A stretch of DNA of 64,000 nucleotides, taken from NCBI GenBank assembly GCA_016125405.1, contig WGLW01000021.1:62001-126000 (forward strand), written 5' to 3'. Below the pieces are notes generated by a model. That model did not search any database. It was not told the origin of the DNA and worked only from the letters and a program-made list of their open reading frames with translations. The first letter of the stretch is position 1; every line of letters begins with the position of its first letter. Below, one piece after another: positions 55,241-64,000 of the stretch. The position numbers and the translations under genes were made by a program. The DNA comes from Alphaproteobacteria bacterium (GTDB lineage: Bacteria > Pseudomonadota > Alphaproteobacteria > Caulobacterales > Hyphomonadaceae).

Positions 55241-55681
55241 ATGCGCACCGCCCTGCTCGCCCTTGCCCTCCTTGCAGGCAGCAGTGTCGGCGGTTGCGCG
55301 CACGCGCCCACCGCCGCTTCGGCCAGCGCGTGGACGGAGGGCGTCAACTTCGCCGCGATGGGAAACGCGGAGAAGGCCGAGGCGACGTATCTTGTGGGCT
55401 CGGGCCGGACCGCGGCGCTTTATACGATCCGCGTACATATCGCAAAAGGCGGTCGTATCGCGCCGCACACCCATCCCGATACGCGCATCCTCACCATCGT
55501 ATCGGGCGAGGTCTATTACGGCTTCGGCGAGACGGTCGACCTCGCCAACGCGAAGCTCTATCGCGCGGGCGACGTGCTGAGCGTGCCGGCGGGCAAGCCG
55601 CATTGGGCCGAGGCGTCGACCAGCGACGTCGTCTACCAGGAAGCCGGCATGGGGCCGACGGCGTTGACGCCCGTAAAGTAG
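55241..55681 (+). CDS. Cupin-domain lipoprotein
   Basis: A 146-residue protein with a lipoprotein signal (LALALLAGSSVGGC). The cupin core has HTHPDTRILTIVSGEVYYGFGE (metal-binding His pattern HxHx4,E later) and LYRAGDVLSVPAGKPHWAEA. Small cupins of this kind bind divalent metal and may sense or convert small molecules; ligand unknown. It follows the cysteine-repeat gene after 22 bases and is likely co-transcribed. Confidence 0.85.
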   Translation: MRTALLALALLAGSSVGGCAHAPTAASASAWTEGVNFAAMGNAEKAEATYLVGSGRTAALYTIRVHIAKGGRIAPHTHPDTRILTIVSGEVYYGFGETVDLANAKLYRAGDVLSVPAGKPHWAEASTSDVVYQEAGMGPTALTPVK

Positions 55682-55704
55682 CCGGGCGTCAGACGGTCCG
55701 CCGC

Positions 55705-56655
55705 TTATTTCCGCGTGAAGGTCCACTTCGCGGTGAGCACGCCCTTCTCGCCGAGCAGCGCATCGTCGATCTCGCGCGAGAACGTGCCCGAGGCCGAGCG
55801 GCATTCGCCGCACGTGACCTTCACCGGCACGTTGGAGACCTGCGACAGCGTCTCGCGGCGGCCGATGGCCTCCGTTCCGGTCTTGATGCCCTTGCCGGCG
55901 GAGGTGACCGTCTTCGTCGCCTTCACATAGCCGGGGAACGGCGCCACCACCATCAGCGTGCCGGCCTGGTAGTCGATCTCGGCGTGAGCCTCCGAGGCGA
56001 AGCTTTCCGATGTGCTGTCCGTCAGCTTGCCCGCGCCCTTGATCGTGGTGTCGTAGGCGCACGGCGTTTCGTTGCGGAGCGAGCAGGCCGCATCGAAATA
56101 AGCCTGGTGCGCGCTTTCATCCACCGTGTACGAGCCGGTCTGCTTGCCGGTGTTGAAAGCCTGGTAGCGCGTCTTGATGGGAACGCTCGCAGCCGCGCCG
56201 TTGGCCCGCGCGTTCTTCATGGCGGCCGAGTTCGGATCGACGCCTTGCGCCATCTTCATCACTTCGCGCTGCAGGCACGCCTCGTCGTCGCCGCACTTGG
56301 CCGCCGCGGCCTGCGCCGCCGCCATCATCGGCGCCATGTCCTTCGCCGCCGCCTGAGCCGAAGCCTGGCGCTGGGCGATCTGGGCCTCGCCGCTGCCGTC
56401 TGACTTGTGCAGGCCCGGCACCGGAGACATCACCTCCGCCGGCATGGTCGCCGAAATCTCGTAGCGGTCGGCCACCGCCCATTTGAGATGCCGTTCGTGG
56501 GAGGCCGGGATGTCCTCGCCCGATCCCTTGAACTCGTAGACCACGGTGAGCGTCGCGACCGACTTCGGCGGCGAGGGCGTTTCCGTGAGTCCCCCTTGCG
56601 CAAACAGACACCCGCCACCGAGAACGGCGGCGAACCGAACCAGCAAACCCTTCAT
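55705..56655 (-). CDS. Secreted protein of unknown function
   Basis: A 316-residue protein with an N-terminal signal (VRFAAVLGGGCLFAQGG), possibly a lipoprotein. TLTVVYEFKGSGEDIPASHE opens the mature part, then a long alanine/glutamine-rich helical region (QRQASAQAAAKDMAPMMAAA), and a beta-rich half with AHAEIDYQAGTLMVVAPFPG and CGECRSASGTFSREID. Four or more cysteines may pair. No family recognised. GGGAG precedes the start; the frame extends further upstream without support. It converges with the cupin gene. Confidence 0.65.
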   Translation of the reverse strand: MKGLLVRFAAVLGGGCLFAQGGLTETPSPPKSVATLTVVYEFKGSGEDIPASHERHLKWAVADRYEISATMPAEVMSPVPGLHKSDGSGEAQIAQRQASAQAAAKDMAPMMAAAQAAAAKCGDDEACLQREVMKMAQGVDPNSAAMKNARANGAAASVPIKTRYQAFNTGKQTGSYTVDESAHQAYFDAACSLRNETPCAYDTTIKGAGKLTDSTSESFASEAHAEIDYQAGTLMVVAPFPGYVKATKTVTSAGKGIKTGTEAIGRRETLSQVSNVPVKVTCGECRSASGTFSREIDDALLGEKGVLTAKWTFTRK

Positions 56656-56823
56656 GCGATGATGCTCCCAACGCCCCCCGGGAACCGGGCAGCGGCGGCA
56701 CGCTAGCAATGGCCCAAATCGGCGCCAATGGAGCTTTGACAGGCCGGCGCACAGCAGCCGTTCAAGGAACCCGGCGGCGGGTCAGGCCGTTTGTTCAGAC
56801 GGGGGATGAAGAAGGCGTTCGCC

Positions 56824-57024
56824 ATGGCTGACGGCAATCTCATCGGGCGTGCTCCGCCCTTCGACTGGTCCACGGCAGGCCGGCCGATGACCCCCGAACA
56901 GGCCGCCGAGCTGCGGGCGCTGGCCGAGGCCGCGCACCTTCCGGCCGCTTTCGATGAAAGCCTGACACGGGGCGAGGCGGCCCTTCGCGTTCATGCCCTG
57001 CGGGCCGAACTGGCGCGTCCCTGA
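56824..57024 (+). CDS. DUF3072 small protein
   Basis: A 66-residue protein containing MTPEQAAELRALAEAAHLP and LTRGEAALRVHALRAEL, the signature of DUF3072, whose members are short cytosolic proteins of unknown function. The start is taken at ATG with AAGAAGG eight bases upstream; an ATG 18 bases earlier follows GGGGG closely and is an alternative. Confidence 0.8.
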   Translation: MADGNLIGRAPPFDWSTAGRPMTPEQAAELRALAEAAHLPAAFDESLTRGEAALRVHALRAELARP

Positions 57025-57051
57025 CCCCTACCCGCTCAATGGCCCGCCCGC

Positions 57052-57216
57052 TTAATGGTGGGTGACAAGGTCCATCAGCAGCAGGGCGACAGCGCCCAGA
57101 CCCAGCGCGCCCAGAAGGGCGAATACGGCGGCGAGGTCCGGCTCGCCCGCCCAGCCCCAGGAATTGCGGGTTTTATCGTCGTGGGGGGTGTTTGTCAGTT
57201 TGGGAGATTCGGCCAT
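57052..57216 (-). CDS. 54-residue single-span membrane protein
   Basis: A short frame with start ATG at 57216 and stop TAA, encoding a charged N-terminus (AESPKLTNTPHDDKTRN), a tryptophan pair (SWGWAGEP) and one hydrophobic helix (LAAVFALLGALGLGAVALLL) ending MDLVTHH. Small proteins like this are easily missed; the clean hydrophobic segment, start codon and length make it credible though without a known family. It is convergent with the DUF3072 gene, the two stops being 28 bases apart. Confidence 0.55.
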   Translation of the reverse strand: MAESPKLTNTPHDDKTRNSWGWAGEPDLAAVFALLGALGLGAVALLLMDLVTHH

Positions 57217-57322
57217 GGCATGGGCTCCAGAAGACCTGCGTCTCCTCCGGACCCGCCCGAACTTTTATCCTACGCCTTTGCGGGGGAAATTGCACGCCTG
57301 CCGGGCGCCGGCGCCTGCCGCT

Positions 57323-57336
57323 GACTCATATGAGTC
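57323..57336. repeat. 14-base perfect palindrome GACTCATATGAGTC
   Basis: A perfect inverted repeat about 105 bases upstream of the 54-residue gene start (on the minus strand) and 145 bases before the small gene at 57480. It is a good candidate for a dimer-binding site serving one or both; no cognate regulator is apparent. Confidence 0.35.
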
Positions 57337-57479
57337 CGGAAAGCCACATATCGCCGGACGGATGCATTCCTGACTGCATCTTAATCCGGCGTGCACCGTT
57401 TTCGCCTTATTCGAATCGTTGTTTCGGTAGAACCGGAGCACGGGAAGCGCTTCGGACGTCACCGACGGAGAGTTGCGTA

Positions 57480-57704
57480 ATGTCGCTTCAGGAATGCACC
57501 CAGGCCCTTCAGACGGTTGGGCAGATCCGGATCAACGGCGGAGAGTTTTCCGCAGCTGAACTGGAAGCCGCCGCCGCCGCCGCGCGCGAGGCTCATGCCC
57601 GGCTCTTCGTCTACAACCTGAAAGGCCTCAGCTGCGCCGAGATCGGCCGCATCGCCGAAGCCGGCGGCCGCCAAGTCTATTTCGACGACATCCGCCTCAT
57701 CTAG
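57480..57704 (+). CDS. Small conserved hypothetical protein
   Basis: A 74-residue protein (SLQECTQALQTVGQIRINGG, then an alanine-rich helix FSAAELEAAAAAAREAH) ending ARLFVYNLKGLSCAEIGRIA plus QVYFDDIRLI. The ATG follows GGAG by ten bases; a frame extending back to 57192 is unlikely. The pattern suggests a small alpha/beta protein; no family recognised. The large lipoprotein gene starts about 110 bases downstream on the same strand. Confidence 0.6.
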   Translation: MSLQECTQALQTVGQIRINGGEFSAAELEAAAAAAREAHARLFVYNLKGLSCAEIGRIAEAGGRQVYFDDIRLI

Positions 57705-57812
57705 TCAGACCAAAAGGACGTCGGCGTCCCGGCCCTTATCGTGCGGGTTTGCCGGGCACGCCTATGGCCGCTATGCCTGTGCATCGAGACAGCCACAGGG
57801 GACGGCCGCTCC

Positions 57813-59684
57813 ATGCATCTCATCCGCACGATCGCCGCAGCGCTCGCCTTTGCTGTCCTCGCCGCTGGCTGCGGCCAGGTAAAGTCCGCCGCCATCGCGC
57901 CTGTACAGACGAACGCGAAGGCGATGCAGGCCCGCATCGAGAAGATGCGATCAGCAACCTTCAAGCTGAAAGCCGACAAGCCTGCTGATATGGCCGCCCT
58001 CGCCGCGGCCATGCCGAAGACGCTCGCGCTCACCTGGGACAAGCTCCAGCTGGACGAGGCCACCGGCGCAACCGTGCTGACCGGCGCGAAACTCAGCCAG
58101 ACGGATGGCGGCGCAACGCTTGTTACAGCCGACAAGCTGAGCGTGTGGGGACTGGATGTCGATCTTCTCCGCGCGCGGTTCGCCGGTCAGCGGCTTCAGG
58201 AAACCGCGCCCCTTGCCCGGCGCATCGAAGCAGAAGGCCTGAAGTTGAACTTTGCATCCCTGCTTGGCGACACGATGTCGGCCTATGAAAAATCACTCGG
58301 CCGGCTTGCCTCGCCGGCAGGGGCTCCCGTGCCTGTGCTCAAACTGGACGCGGATACGACCACCTACACGGCCACCGTCGGCCGCATCGTTGTGGACGAT
58401 CTGAGATTGCGACCCTGGGAGCTGAAGACCCGCAAGCTGGACGACGGGAACGAATGGGCGACAGCCCTGCCCGCTGTTCAAACCTTGGTGGCCGGCTTCC
58501 GGTCCATCGCGCTCGACACGCTGGTTTATTACGACACATCGACCGAAGCGGCGCTCAGCATCGATGGCGCGCCCTCCACAGTTTCTGTCCAGATCAAGGA
58601 TGCCGGCGTGCGGGGCATGCGCGGCGGAGATGTTGACTTCGCCTCGATCGACGGAACGGCAATGAACATGTCGATGCCGGCCTCCACGCTGGGGCCGGCG
58701 ACCAAATTAACGGCCTCTGTCGATCGCGAGTCGCTGTCTGCGGTCCGGCTCGACAAGCTGGCCGGCTATCTCGCGCGCGGAGAGATGCCGCCCCGCACCG
58801 AAACCAGCCTGCTGAGCCTAGGCGTCTTGTCCTATGACGGGTTCAGGGAGGCGGTCGGTGGGCACGACCTGTTCAGCGTCAAATCCGTCATGCTTGACGG
58901 ATCGGGATTCTACTGGGCGATCCCCACGCATGCCCGACTGAAAATAACGGGCGTCACGTATGACGTGGATGGCTTCATGTCTTACATGCGTGAGGCCATG
59001 GGAGCGACCAATCCGGAATACGCCAAGGATCTCGATCCCCGGATAATCGAAGCGCTCAACCGTCACGGCCTGGCGAAGCCCACGATGGACATGGAGGGCG
59101 GCTGGGACTGGGATGCGACCACCGGCGCCGCGCATCTGGATGGCCGGTACAGCCTGAACGGCTATCTCGACCTCGATTTCAAGGCGGATGGCGCCCTGCC
59201 CAACTTCAAGAACGTTTCCGATCTCATTCCCGGCGGGTTTGAAACCGCGAAGCAGGACGAGCTGTCCGCCCTGTTCCAGAAAGACATGCTTGTGAAATCC
59301 GCCGAGATGAACCTGACCGACAAGGGCGGGCTGGATAACGGCTTCCAGCTCGCCGTCGAGATCATGGCCCTGCTGCCCGCGGACCAGCAGCAATCGCTTG
59401 GACCGCTCAGAAACGCGACGCCGGCGTCGCTGCGTCAGCTGGCGTATTCAGCGGTCTACATGGCTGCCGACGAATACGCCAAGACGGAGCCCCGCCAGCG
59501 CGAGATGATGCGCAGCGTCGCCGCGTTCATCGAAAAGGGCGGCGCCCTTCACCTGCGCATCGAACCCGACAAACCCTTGCCGCTCTCCCAGCTGGGCGGC
59601 GGCATGAGTTCGTCGCAGGAGTTGCTCGACATGCTCCACCTGACGCTGGTCAACGACCCGCCGGCGGGCGCGAAGAAGAATTAG
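57813..59684 (+). CDS. Large putative lipoprotein of unknown function
   Basis: A 623-residue protein with lipoprotein signal ([17 protein letters not shown]). The mature protein is beta-rich and repetitive ([76 protein letters not shown]) like DUF945/AsmA-type or lipid-carrier proteins; the closing part is helical. No confident domain. Its TAG overlaps the convergent alaS stop. ATG at 57813 was chosen for the signal peptide; the frame opens at 57741. Confidence 0.75.
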   Translation: MHLIRTIAAALAFAVLAAGCGQVKSAAIAPVQTNAKAMQARIEKMRSATFKLKADKPADMAALAAAMPKTLALTWDKLQLDEATGATVLTGAKLSQTDGGATLVTADKLSVWGLDVDLLRARFAGQRLQETAPLARRIEAEGLKLNFASLLGDTMSAYEKSLGRLASPAGAPVPVLKLDADTTTYTATVGRIVVDDLRLRPWELKTRKLDDGNEWATALPAVQTLVAGFRSIALDTLVYYDTSTEAALSIDGAPSTVSVQIKDAGVRGMRGGDVDFASIDGTAMNMSMPASTLGPATKLTASVDRESLSAVRLDKLAGYLARGEMPPRTETSLLSLGVLSYDGFREAVGGHDLFSVKSVMLDGSGFYWAIPTHARLKITGVTYDVDGFMSYMREAMGATNPEYAKDLDPRIIEALNRHGLAKPTMDMEGGWDWDATTGAAHLDGRYSLNGYLDLDFKADGALPNFKNVSDLIPGGFETAKQDELSALFQKDMLVKSAEMNLTDKGGLDNGFQLAVEIMALLPADQQQSLGPLRNATPASLRQLAYSAVYMAADEYAKTEPRQREMMRSVAAFIEKGGALHLRIEPDKPLPLSQLGGGMSSSQELLDMLHLTLVNDPPAGAKKN

Positions 59685-62392
59685 TTGGCCAGCGCAGCCT
59701 TCACTGCGGCGATGGCGTCCGCCGCCCTGGCGCCGTCCGGGCCGCCGGCCTGAGCCATGTCTGGCCGGCCGCCGCCGCCGGACCCGCCGAGCGCCGAGGC
59801 CGCGACCTTGACCAGATCGACCGCGCTGAACTTCGCTTTCAGATCGTCGGTCACGCCGACCACGACCGCGGCCTTGCCGTCGTTCACCGCCACAAACACG
59901 GCGACGCCCGAGCCAAGCGATTTCTTGGCCTCATCCGCCATCGACTTCAGGTCCTTCGCGGCGACGCCTTCGGCGATCTTGCCGATGAACTTCACGCCCG
60001 CGACGTCCTCCGGGCCGGAGGCCGCGCCGCCGCCGCCCATCGCCAGCTTGCGGCGCGCATCCGCGAGATCCTGCTCCAGCTTGCGGCGCTGATCGGCCAG
60101 CACCGCAACGCGCGCGGGGGCGTCTGCAATCGGCGACTTGAGCTGGTCGGCTATCTCCCGCGCCACGGAGGCGCGTGACTTGAGGAAGGCCAGCGCCGCA
60201 GCGCCCGTTGCGCCCTCGATCCGCCGGATGCCGGCGGAAACGCCGCTTTCGCCCGTGACCACGAAGAGCGCGATATCGCCCGTGCGGCCAACGTGCGTGC
60301 CGCCGCAGAGCTCGACCGAATAGGGCGTATTTGCCTCCGTCGGCGAATTGCCGAGGCGCAGCACGCGAACGATCTCGCCATATTTTTCGCCGAACAGCGC
60401 CAACGCTCCGGCCTTCACGGCGGCTTCGGGAGACATCTCGCGCACCTCGGCCGGCGCGTTCTGCCGGATCACCGCGTTGACCTCTTCTTCCACCGCGTCG
60501 ATGTCGTCGCGGGTGAGCGGCGCCGGGTGCGAGAAGTCGAAGCGGAAATAGTCGGCCTCGACCAGCGAGCCCTTCTGCGACACATGGCGGCCCAGCCGGT
60601 TGCGCAACGCCGCGTGCAACAGGTGGGTGGCGGAATGGTTGGCGCGAATGCGGGCGCGGCGGACGCGGTTGATCTTGAGTTCGGCGAGGTCGCCGGTCTT
60701 TGCCGTTCCCTCGGTCATCTCGCCGATGTGGGCGAAGACGTCGCCCGCCCGCTTCTGCATGTCGTCGACGCGGAAACGACCGCCGCCGGCGAACAGGATC
60801 TCGCCCTTGTCGCCGGACTGGCCGCCGGATTCGGCGTAGAACGGCGTGTGGTCGAACACGAGTTCAGCCTTGTCGCCCTTGCCGAGAGATGCCTTCCGCA
60901 CGCCATCCACGAGGATGGCGGAGAGCATTCCGCTGGTTTCCTCGACATCATAGCCGCGGAAATCCGTCGCGCCCGAGGCGTCGCGAACGGCGAACCAGAC
61001 TTCACCCGAACCGGTTTCGCCCGAACCCTTCCAGCTTTCCTGGCTGCGCGCGCGCTGCTCTTCCATCGCCGCCTTGAAGCCGGCCTCGTCGACCGAGAGA
61101 TCGCGGGCGCGGAGAACGTCCTGCGTGAGGTCGAGCGGGAAACCGAAGGTGTCGTAGAGCCGGAACGCCGTTTCGCCGGCCAGGACGCCGCCCTTGCCGA
61201 TGCCGGCGGTGGCTTCATCCAGCAGTTGAAGTCCGCGGCCCAGCGTGCGCTGGAAGCTGGCTTCTTCCTGCGACAGCACGCTTTCGATCGCCGCCTGGGC
61301 GCGGCCAAGTTCGGGATAGGCTTCGCCCATCTCGTCAACCAGCGTCTGCACCAGACGGTACATCGACGGCTCGCGCGCGCCGAGCATGTGGCCGTGGCGC
61401 ATGGCGCGCCGCATGATGCGGCGCAGGACGTAGCCGCGCCCGTCATTCGATGGCATGACGCCGTCGGCGATCAGGAAGGATGTGGCGCGGAGATGGTCCG
61501 CGATGACGCGGAACGAGGCTGTCTGCTCACCCTTCGCCTTGACGCCGTAGACCTCTTCCTCGGCGGCGATCAGGTTGGCGAACAGATCGATCTCGTAGTT
61601 CGAGTGGACGCCCTGCAGGATGGCGGAAATGCGCTCGAGCCCCATGCCCGTGTCGATCGACGGCTTGGGAAGGGGCGTGCGCGACCCGTCCTGCGCCTGG
61701 TCGAACTGCATGAAGACGAGGTTCCAGATCTCGATGAACCGGTCGCCGTCCTGGTCCGGCGAGCCGGGCGGGCCGCCGGGAATCTTGTCGCCGTGGTCGT
61801 AGAAGATTTCCGAACAGGGACCGCACGGGCCGGTATCGCCCATCGACCAGAAATTGTCCGATGTCGGAATACGGATGATCCGCGAGTCCGGCAGGCCGGA
61901 AATCTTGCGCCAGAGGGCGGCGGCCTCCTCATCTTCGGAATAGACCGTGGCGAGCAGTTTTTCCGGCGGCAGGCCGAAGGAGCCGGTGACCAGCTTCCAG
62001 GCGTATTCGATCGCCTGCTCCTTGAAGTAGTCGCCGAAGGAGAAGTTGCCGAGCATTTCGAAGAAGGTGTGGTGGCGCGCCGTGTAGCCCACATTGTCGA
62101 GGTCATTGTGCTTGCCGCCGGCGCGGACGCATTTCTGCGACGAGGCCGCGCGCGGCGCGAACGGCTTTTCGACCCCTGTGAAGATGTTCTTGAACGGCAC
62201 CATGCCGGCGTTGGTGAACAGCAGCGTCGCATCGCCCTGGGGGACGAGCGGCGCAGACGGTTTCACGACGTGTCCCGACCTGGCGAAGAAGTCGAGAAAC
62301 TCCGCCCGGATCGCGTTGACGCTGGTCGCGGTGCCCGCCTTCTTGCCCGCTGAAGCGGCGGCGGATGGGCTGGACGGACGTCGGGTCGGCAT
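59681..62392 (-). CDS. alaS: Alanine--tRNA ligase
   Basis: A 903-residue class II synthetase charging tRNA-Ala and correcting mischarged Ser/Gly. Catalytic core: [54 protein letters not shown]; editing domain: [18 protein letters not shown] (HxxxH) and [14 protein letters not shown] (CxGxH) ; C-terminal DHHA1-like part with [20 protein letters not shown]. About 25 residues ([20 protein letters not shown]) precede the usual start, so the true start may be further in. recA lies upstream in the same direction with about 230 bases between, an alphaproteobacterial arrangement. Confidence 0.97.
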   Translation of the reverse strand: MPTRRPSSPSAAASAGKKAGTATSVNAIRAEFLDFFARSGHVVKPSAPLVPQGDATLLFTNAGMVPFKNIFTGVEKPFAPRAASSQKCVRAGGKHNDLDNVGYTARHHTFFEMLGNFSFGDYFKEQAIEYAWKLVTGSFGLPPEKLLATVYSEDEEAAALWRKISGLPDSRIIRIPTSDNFWSMGDTGPCGPCSEIFYDHGDKIPGGPPGSPDQDGDRFIEIWNLVFMQFDQAQDGSRTPLPKPSIDTGMGLERISAILQGVHSNYEIDLFANLIAAEEEVYGVKAKGEQTASFRVIADHLRATSFLIADGVMPSNDGRGYVLRRIMRRAMRHGHMLGAREPSMYRLVQTLVDEMGEAYPELGRAQAAIESVLSQEEASFQRTLGRGLQLLDEATAGIGKGGVLAGETAFRLYDTFGFPLDLTQDVLRARDLSVDEAGFKAAMEEQRARSQESWKGSGETGSGEVWFAVRDASGATDFRGYDVEETSGMLSAILVDGVRKASLGKGDKAELVFDHTPFYAESGGQSGDKGEILFAGGGRFRVDDMQKRAGDVFAHIGEMTEGTAKTGDLAELKINRVRRARIRANHSATHLLHAALRNRLGRHVSQKGSLVEADYFRFDFSHPAPLTRDDIDAVEEEVNAVIRQNAPAEVREMSPEAAVKAGALALFGEKYGEIVRVLRLGNSPTEANTPYSVELCGGTHVGRTGDIALFVVTGESGVSAGIRRIEGATGAAALAFLKSRASVAREIADQLKSPIADAPARVAVLADQRRKLEQDLADARRKLAMGGGGAASGPEDVAGVKFIGKIAEGVAAKDLKSMADEAKKSLGSGVAVFVAVNDGKAAVVVGVTDDLKAKFSAVDLVKVAASALGGSGGGGRPDMAQAGGPDGARAADAIAAVKAALAN

Positions 62393-62619
62393 GAACAGGG
62401 CTCCGCGGGCGAATTCGCCGGCCGCAACGGCGGCGCGCATCTGCCCCGGATACAACGACCGCGGCGGACAGGGCGATATAAGCCCCGCCCGCCGCGGCGC
62501 CAAGTTCAGGCGCCGGTGTCGGCGACCTTATCAGCCGCAGGGAGGAAACCGGCCTGAACCGGGACCTGAAGCCGGACAGCGGCCGGTAAACCGGAACCCG
62601 CGCCCGTCCTCCGCCCCTT

Positions 62620-63693
62620 TCAGCCTTCCGCGGCTTCGTCCCCGCTTTCCTCGCCGACCAGCAACGTCTCGGATATCAGCCCGGCGTTCTTGCGGACGGT
62701 GTCCTCGATCTCGTGCGCGATCGCGGGGTTGTCCTTGAGGAATTTCCGCGCGTTCTCACGGCCCTGACCGATACGCTGGGAGCCATAGGAGAACCACGAT
62801 CCCGCCTTGTCGATCACGTTGGCCTTGACGCCGAGATCGATCAGCTCGCCCGTCTTGGAGATGCCCTCGCCATAGATCACGTCGAACTCGACCTGCCGGA
62901 AGGGCGGCGCGACCTTGTTCTTGACCACCTTCACCCGGGTCTGGTTGCCGATCACCTCGTCACGATCCTTGATCGCCCCGATGCGGCGGATGTCGAGCCG
63001 CACCGACGAATAGAATTTCAGCGCATTGCCGCCCGTGGTCGTTTCGGGCGAGCCATACATGACGCCGATCTTCATGCGGATCTGGTTGATGAAGATCACC
63101 ATCGTCTTCGACTTCGAGATCGAGCCGGTCAGCTTCCGCAGCGCCTGGCTCATCAGGCGCGCCTGAAGGCCCGGCAGGCTGTCGCCCATCTCGCCTTCCA
63201 GCTCGGCGCGCGGCGTCAGCGCCGCAACCGAGTCGACCACGAGAACATCGACAGCGCCGGACCGCACCAGTGTGTCTGCGATCTCAAGCGCCTGCTCGCC
63301 CGTATCGGGCTGGGACACCAGCAGGTCATCCAGATCGACGCCCAGCTTGGCGGCGTAGGTGGGATCAAGCGCGTGCTCGGCGTCGATGAAGGCGCTTACG
63401 CCGCCGCTCTTCTGGGCTTCGGCGACGACATGAAGGGCGAGCGTGGTCTTGCCGGAACTTTCCGGCCCGTAGATCTCGATGATGCGCCCCTTGGGCAGGC
63501 CGCCTATCCCGAGCGCAATGTCGAGACCGAGCGATCCGGTCGACACAGCTTCGATGTCCAGCGCCTGCTGGTCGCCCAGGCGCATGATGGAACCCTTGCC
63601 GAAGCTGCGCTCGATCTGCCCGAGCGCTGTCTCCAGAGCCTTCGACTTGTCCATGCCTGAATTGTCCACCACCCGAAGCGTCGCGCTCGCCAT
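62620..63693 (-). CDS. recA: RecA recombinase
   Basis: A 357-residue DNA strand-exchange ATPase and LexA co-protease. Walker [14 protein letters not shown], Walker [31 protein letters not shown] (L2/neighbouring), and an acidic end [11 protein letters not shown]. The start at 63693 has GGTGGAG six bases upstream; an in-frame ATG at 63714 lacks a site. A palindromic promoter with LexA-like elements lies upstream. Confidence 0.97.
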   Translation of the reverse strand: MASATLRVVDNSGMDKSKALETALGQIERSFGKGSIMRLGDQQALDIEAVSTGSLGLDIALGIGGLPKGRIIEIYGPESSGKTTLALHVVAEAQKSGGVSAFIDAEHALDPTYAAKLGVDLDDLLVSQPDTGEQALEIADTLVRSGAVDVLVVDSVAALTPRAELEGEMGDSLPGLQARLMSQALRKLTGSISKSKTMVIFINQIRMKIGVMYGSPETTTGGNALKFYSSVRLDIRRIGAIKDRDEVIGNQTRVKVVKNKVAPPFRQVEFDVIYGEGISKTGELIDLGVKANVIDKAGSWFSYGSQRIGQGRENARKFLKDNPAIAHEIEDTVRKNAGLISETLLVGEESGDEAAEG

Positions 63694-63756
63694 ATCGATC
63701 TCCACCTCTGCCATGGGGGGCGAAAGCGGGCAAACCGCGCCACCAACCCTTCAAGG

Positions 63757-63795
63757 CATTTGTACTACAAATGTTCTCATGAACAAAGCGTGAAA
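63757..63795 (-). promoter_or_regulatory. recA promoter with palindromes and possible LexA box
   Basis: Read on the minus strand, TTTC-N7-GTTC (63781-63795) is one mismatch from the alphaproteobacterial LexA box GTTC-N7-GTTC. It is followed by TTGTTC-N16-TACAAA, a plausible -35/-10 pair. A 17-base perfect palindrome CATTTGTA-C-TACAAATG (63757-63773) and a second TGTTC-TCAT-GAACA (63772-63785) overlap it. SOS control is expected for recA; which element LexA uses here is uncertain. Confidence 0.55.
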
Positions 63796-63832
63796 GTCGT
63801 TCCGGCTGAAAAAATCTCTGGGTCCGCGCGAT

Positions 63833-64000
63833 TCAGGCCTGTCTTGGCGCAAAAACCCAGAAGCGGGACAGGGTGTAGTTGATCATGAGGGAGACCATCG
63901 CGCCCAGCCAGATATAGCTGGCGGCCCCGACCAGGCCCGGCTCGTGCCAGGCTTCCAGGAGGGCGATGAGGCCGATTCGGCCCACCATCGAAAGCGCCGA
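63833..64000 (-). CDS. GtrA-family protein, C-terminal part
   Basis: The last 55 codons of a gene entering from the right. Two hydrophobic segments (LSMVGRIGLIALLEAWHE; GAASYIWLGAMVSLMINYTL) end with SRFWVFAPRQA; the NYxxSRFWVF ending is the hallmark of GtrA-like proteins, four-helix membrane proteins linked to transfer of polyprenyl-linked sugars for cell-surface polysaccharides. The N-terminus lies outside the window. Confidence 0.8.
   Translation of the reverse strand, partial: SALSMVGRIGLIALLEAWHEPGLVGAASYIWLGAMVSLMINYTLSRFWVFAPRQA

Noticed and set aside
60293-62353. Open frame of 686 codons antisense to alaS
   Set aside because: Shadow of alaS; rich in Arg, His and Gln with no domain or ribosome site.

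Overview
This 64 kb window is high-GC, densely coded bacterial chromosome, almost certainly from an alphaproteobacterium (my guess is a Hyphomonadaceae/Parvularculaceae-type marine lineage). The basis is the recA-alaS pair transcribed in that order, a possible alphaproteobacterial LexA site at recA, two TonB-dependent receptors, an Flp-type pilin, and many secreted or lipoprotein genes of unknown function. No rRNA, tRNA, insertion sequence, integrase or CRISPR array was seen. Most of the window is ordinary core and household gene content; three places stand out compositionally.

Layout: 0-3.2 kb holds the end of a membrane-protein gene, an AprI/Inh-like secreted protein, an M20 peptidase and an SDR oxidoreductase. 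3.3-8.7 kb is the most unusual locus: a TonB receptor and a GntR/FCD-type regulator on one strand, and, divergently, a cyanophycin-synthetase-like ATP-grasp enzyme whose stop overlaps the start of a FolC/Mur-type ligase. Together the two enzymes look like a split CphA. A perfect ATTGTATACAAT palindrome in front of the receptor and a degenerate copy in front of the regulator suggest one small regulon. 8.7-17.2 kb carries a frameshifted YncE-like propeller gene behind an exported superoxide dismutase, a hybrid histidine kinase, a pilin, a patatin, glutamate racemase (murI), a Kv-type potassium channel and the agmatine-to-putrescine pair aguA-aguB. 17.4-28.6 kb has an Oar-like TonB receptor with a clear terminator, a GT39-type glycosyltransferase, an RND adaptor without a pump, ferredoxin-NADP reductase, a Tat-exported aminotransferase, acetyl-CoA synthetase and a cold-shock/DUF1294 fusion. 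28.6-48 kb has a large PAS hybrid kinase, SelO, an AsmA-like protein, an acyl-CoA synthetase, several secreted unknowns, an ETHE1-rhodanese fusion, and a gamma-glutamyltransferase followed by a YfcC-type carrier.

48-53 kb contains a winged-helix/membrane-protein pair preceded by three ACTTTCCA-type operator copies, then a TPP riboswitch. The riboswitch is followed not directly by thiC but by a PH-domain-like membrane protein gene of odd codon use, translationally coupled to thiC. Behind thiC lies a lower-GC gene with a PD-(D/E)XK-like C-terminal region, a possible solitary nuclease. 53-64 kb ends with slyX, a secreted protein with three four-cysteine repeats, a cupin lipoprotein, several small proteins (one of 54 aa), a large lipoprotein, alaS, recA with a palindromic promoter, and the C-terminus of a GtrA-family protein.
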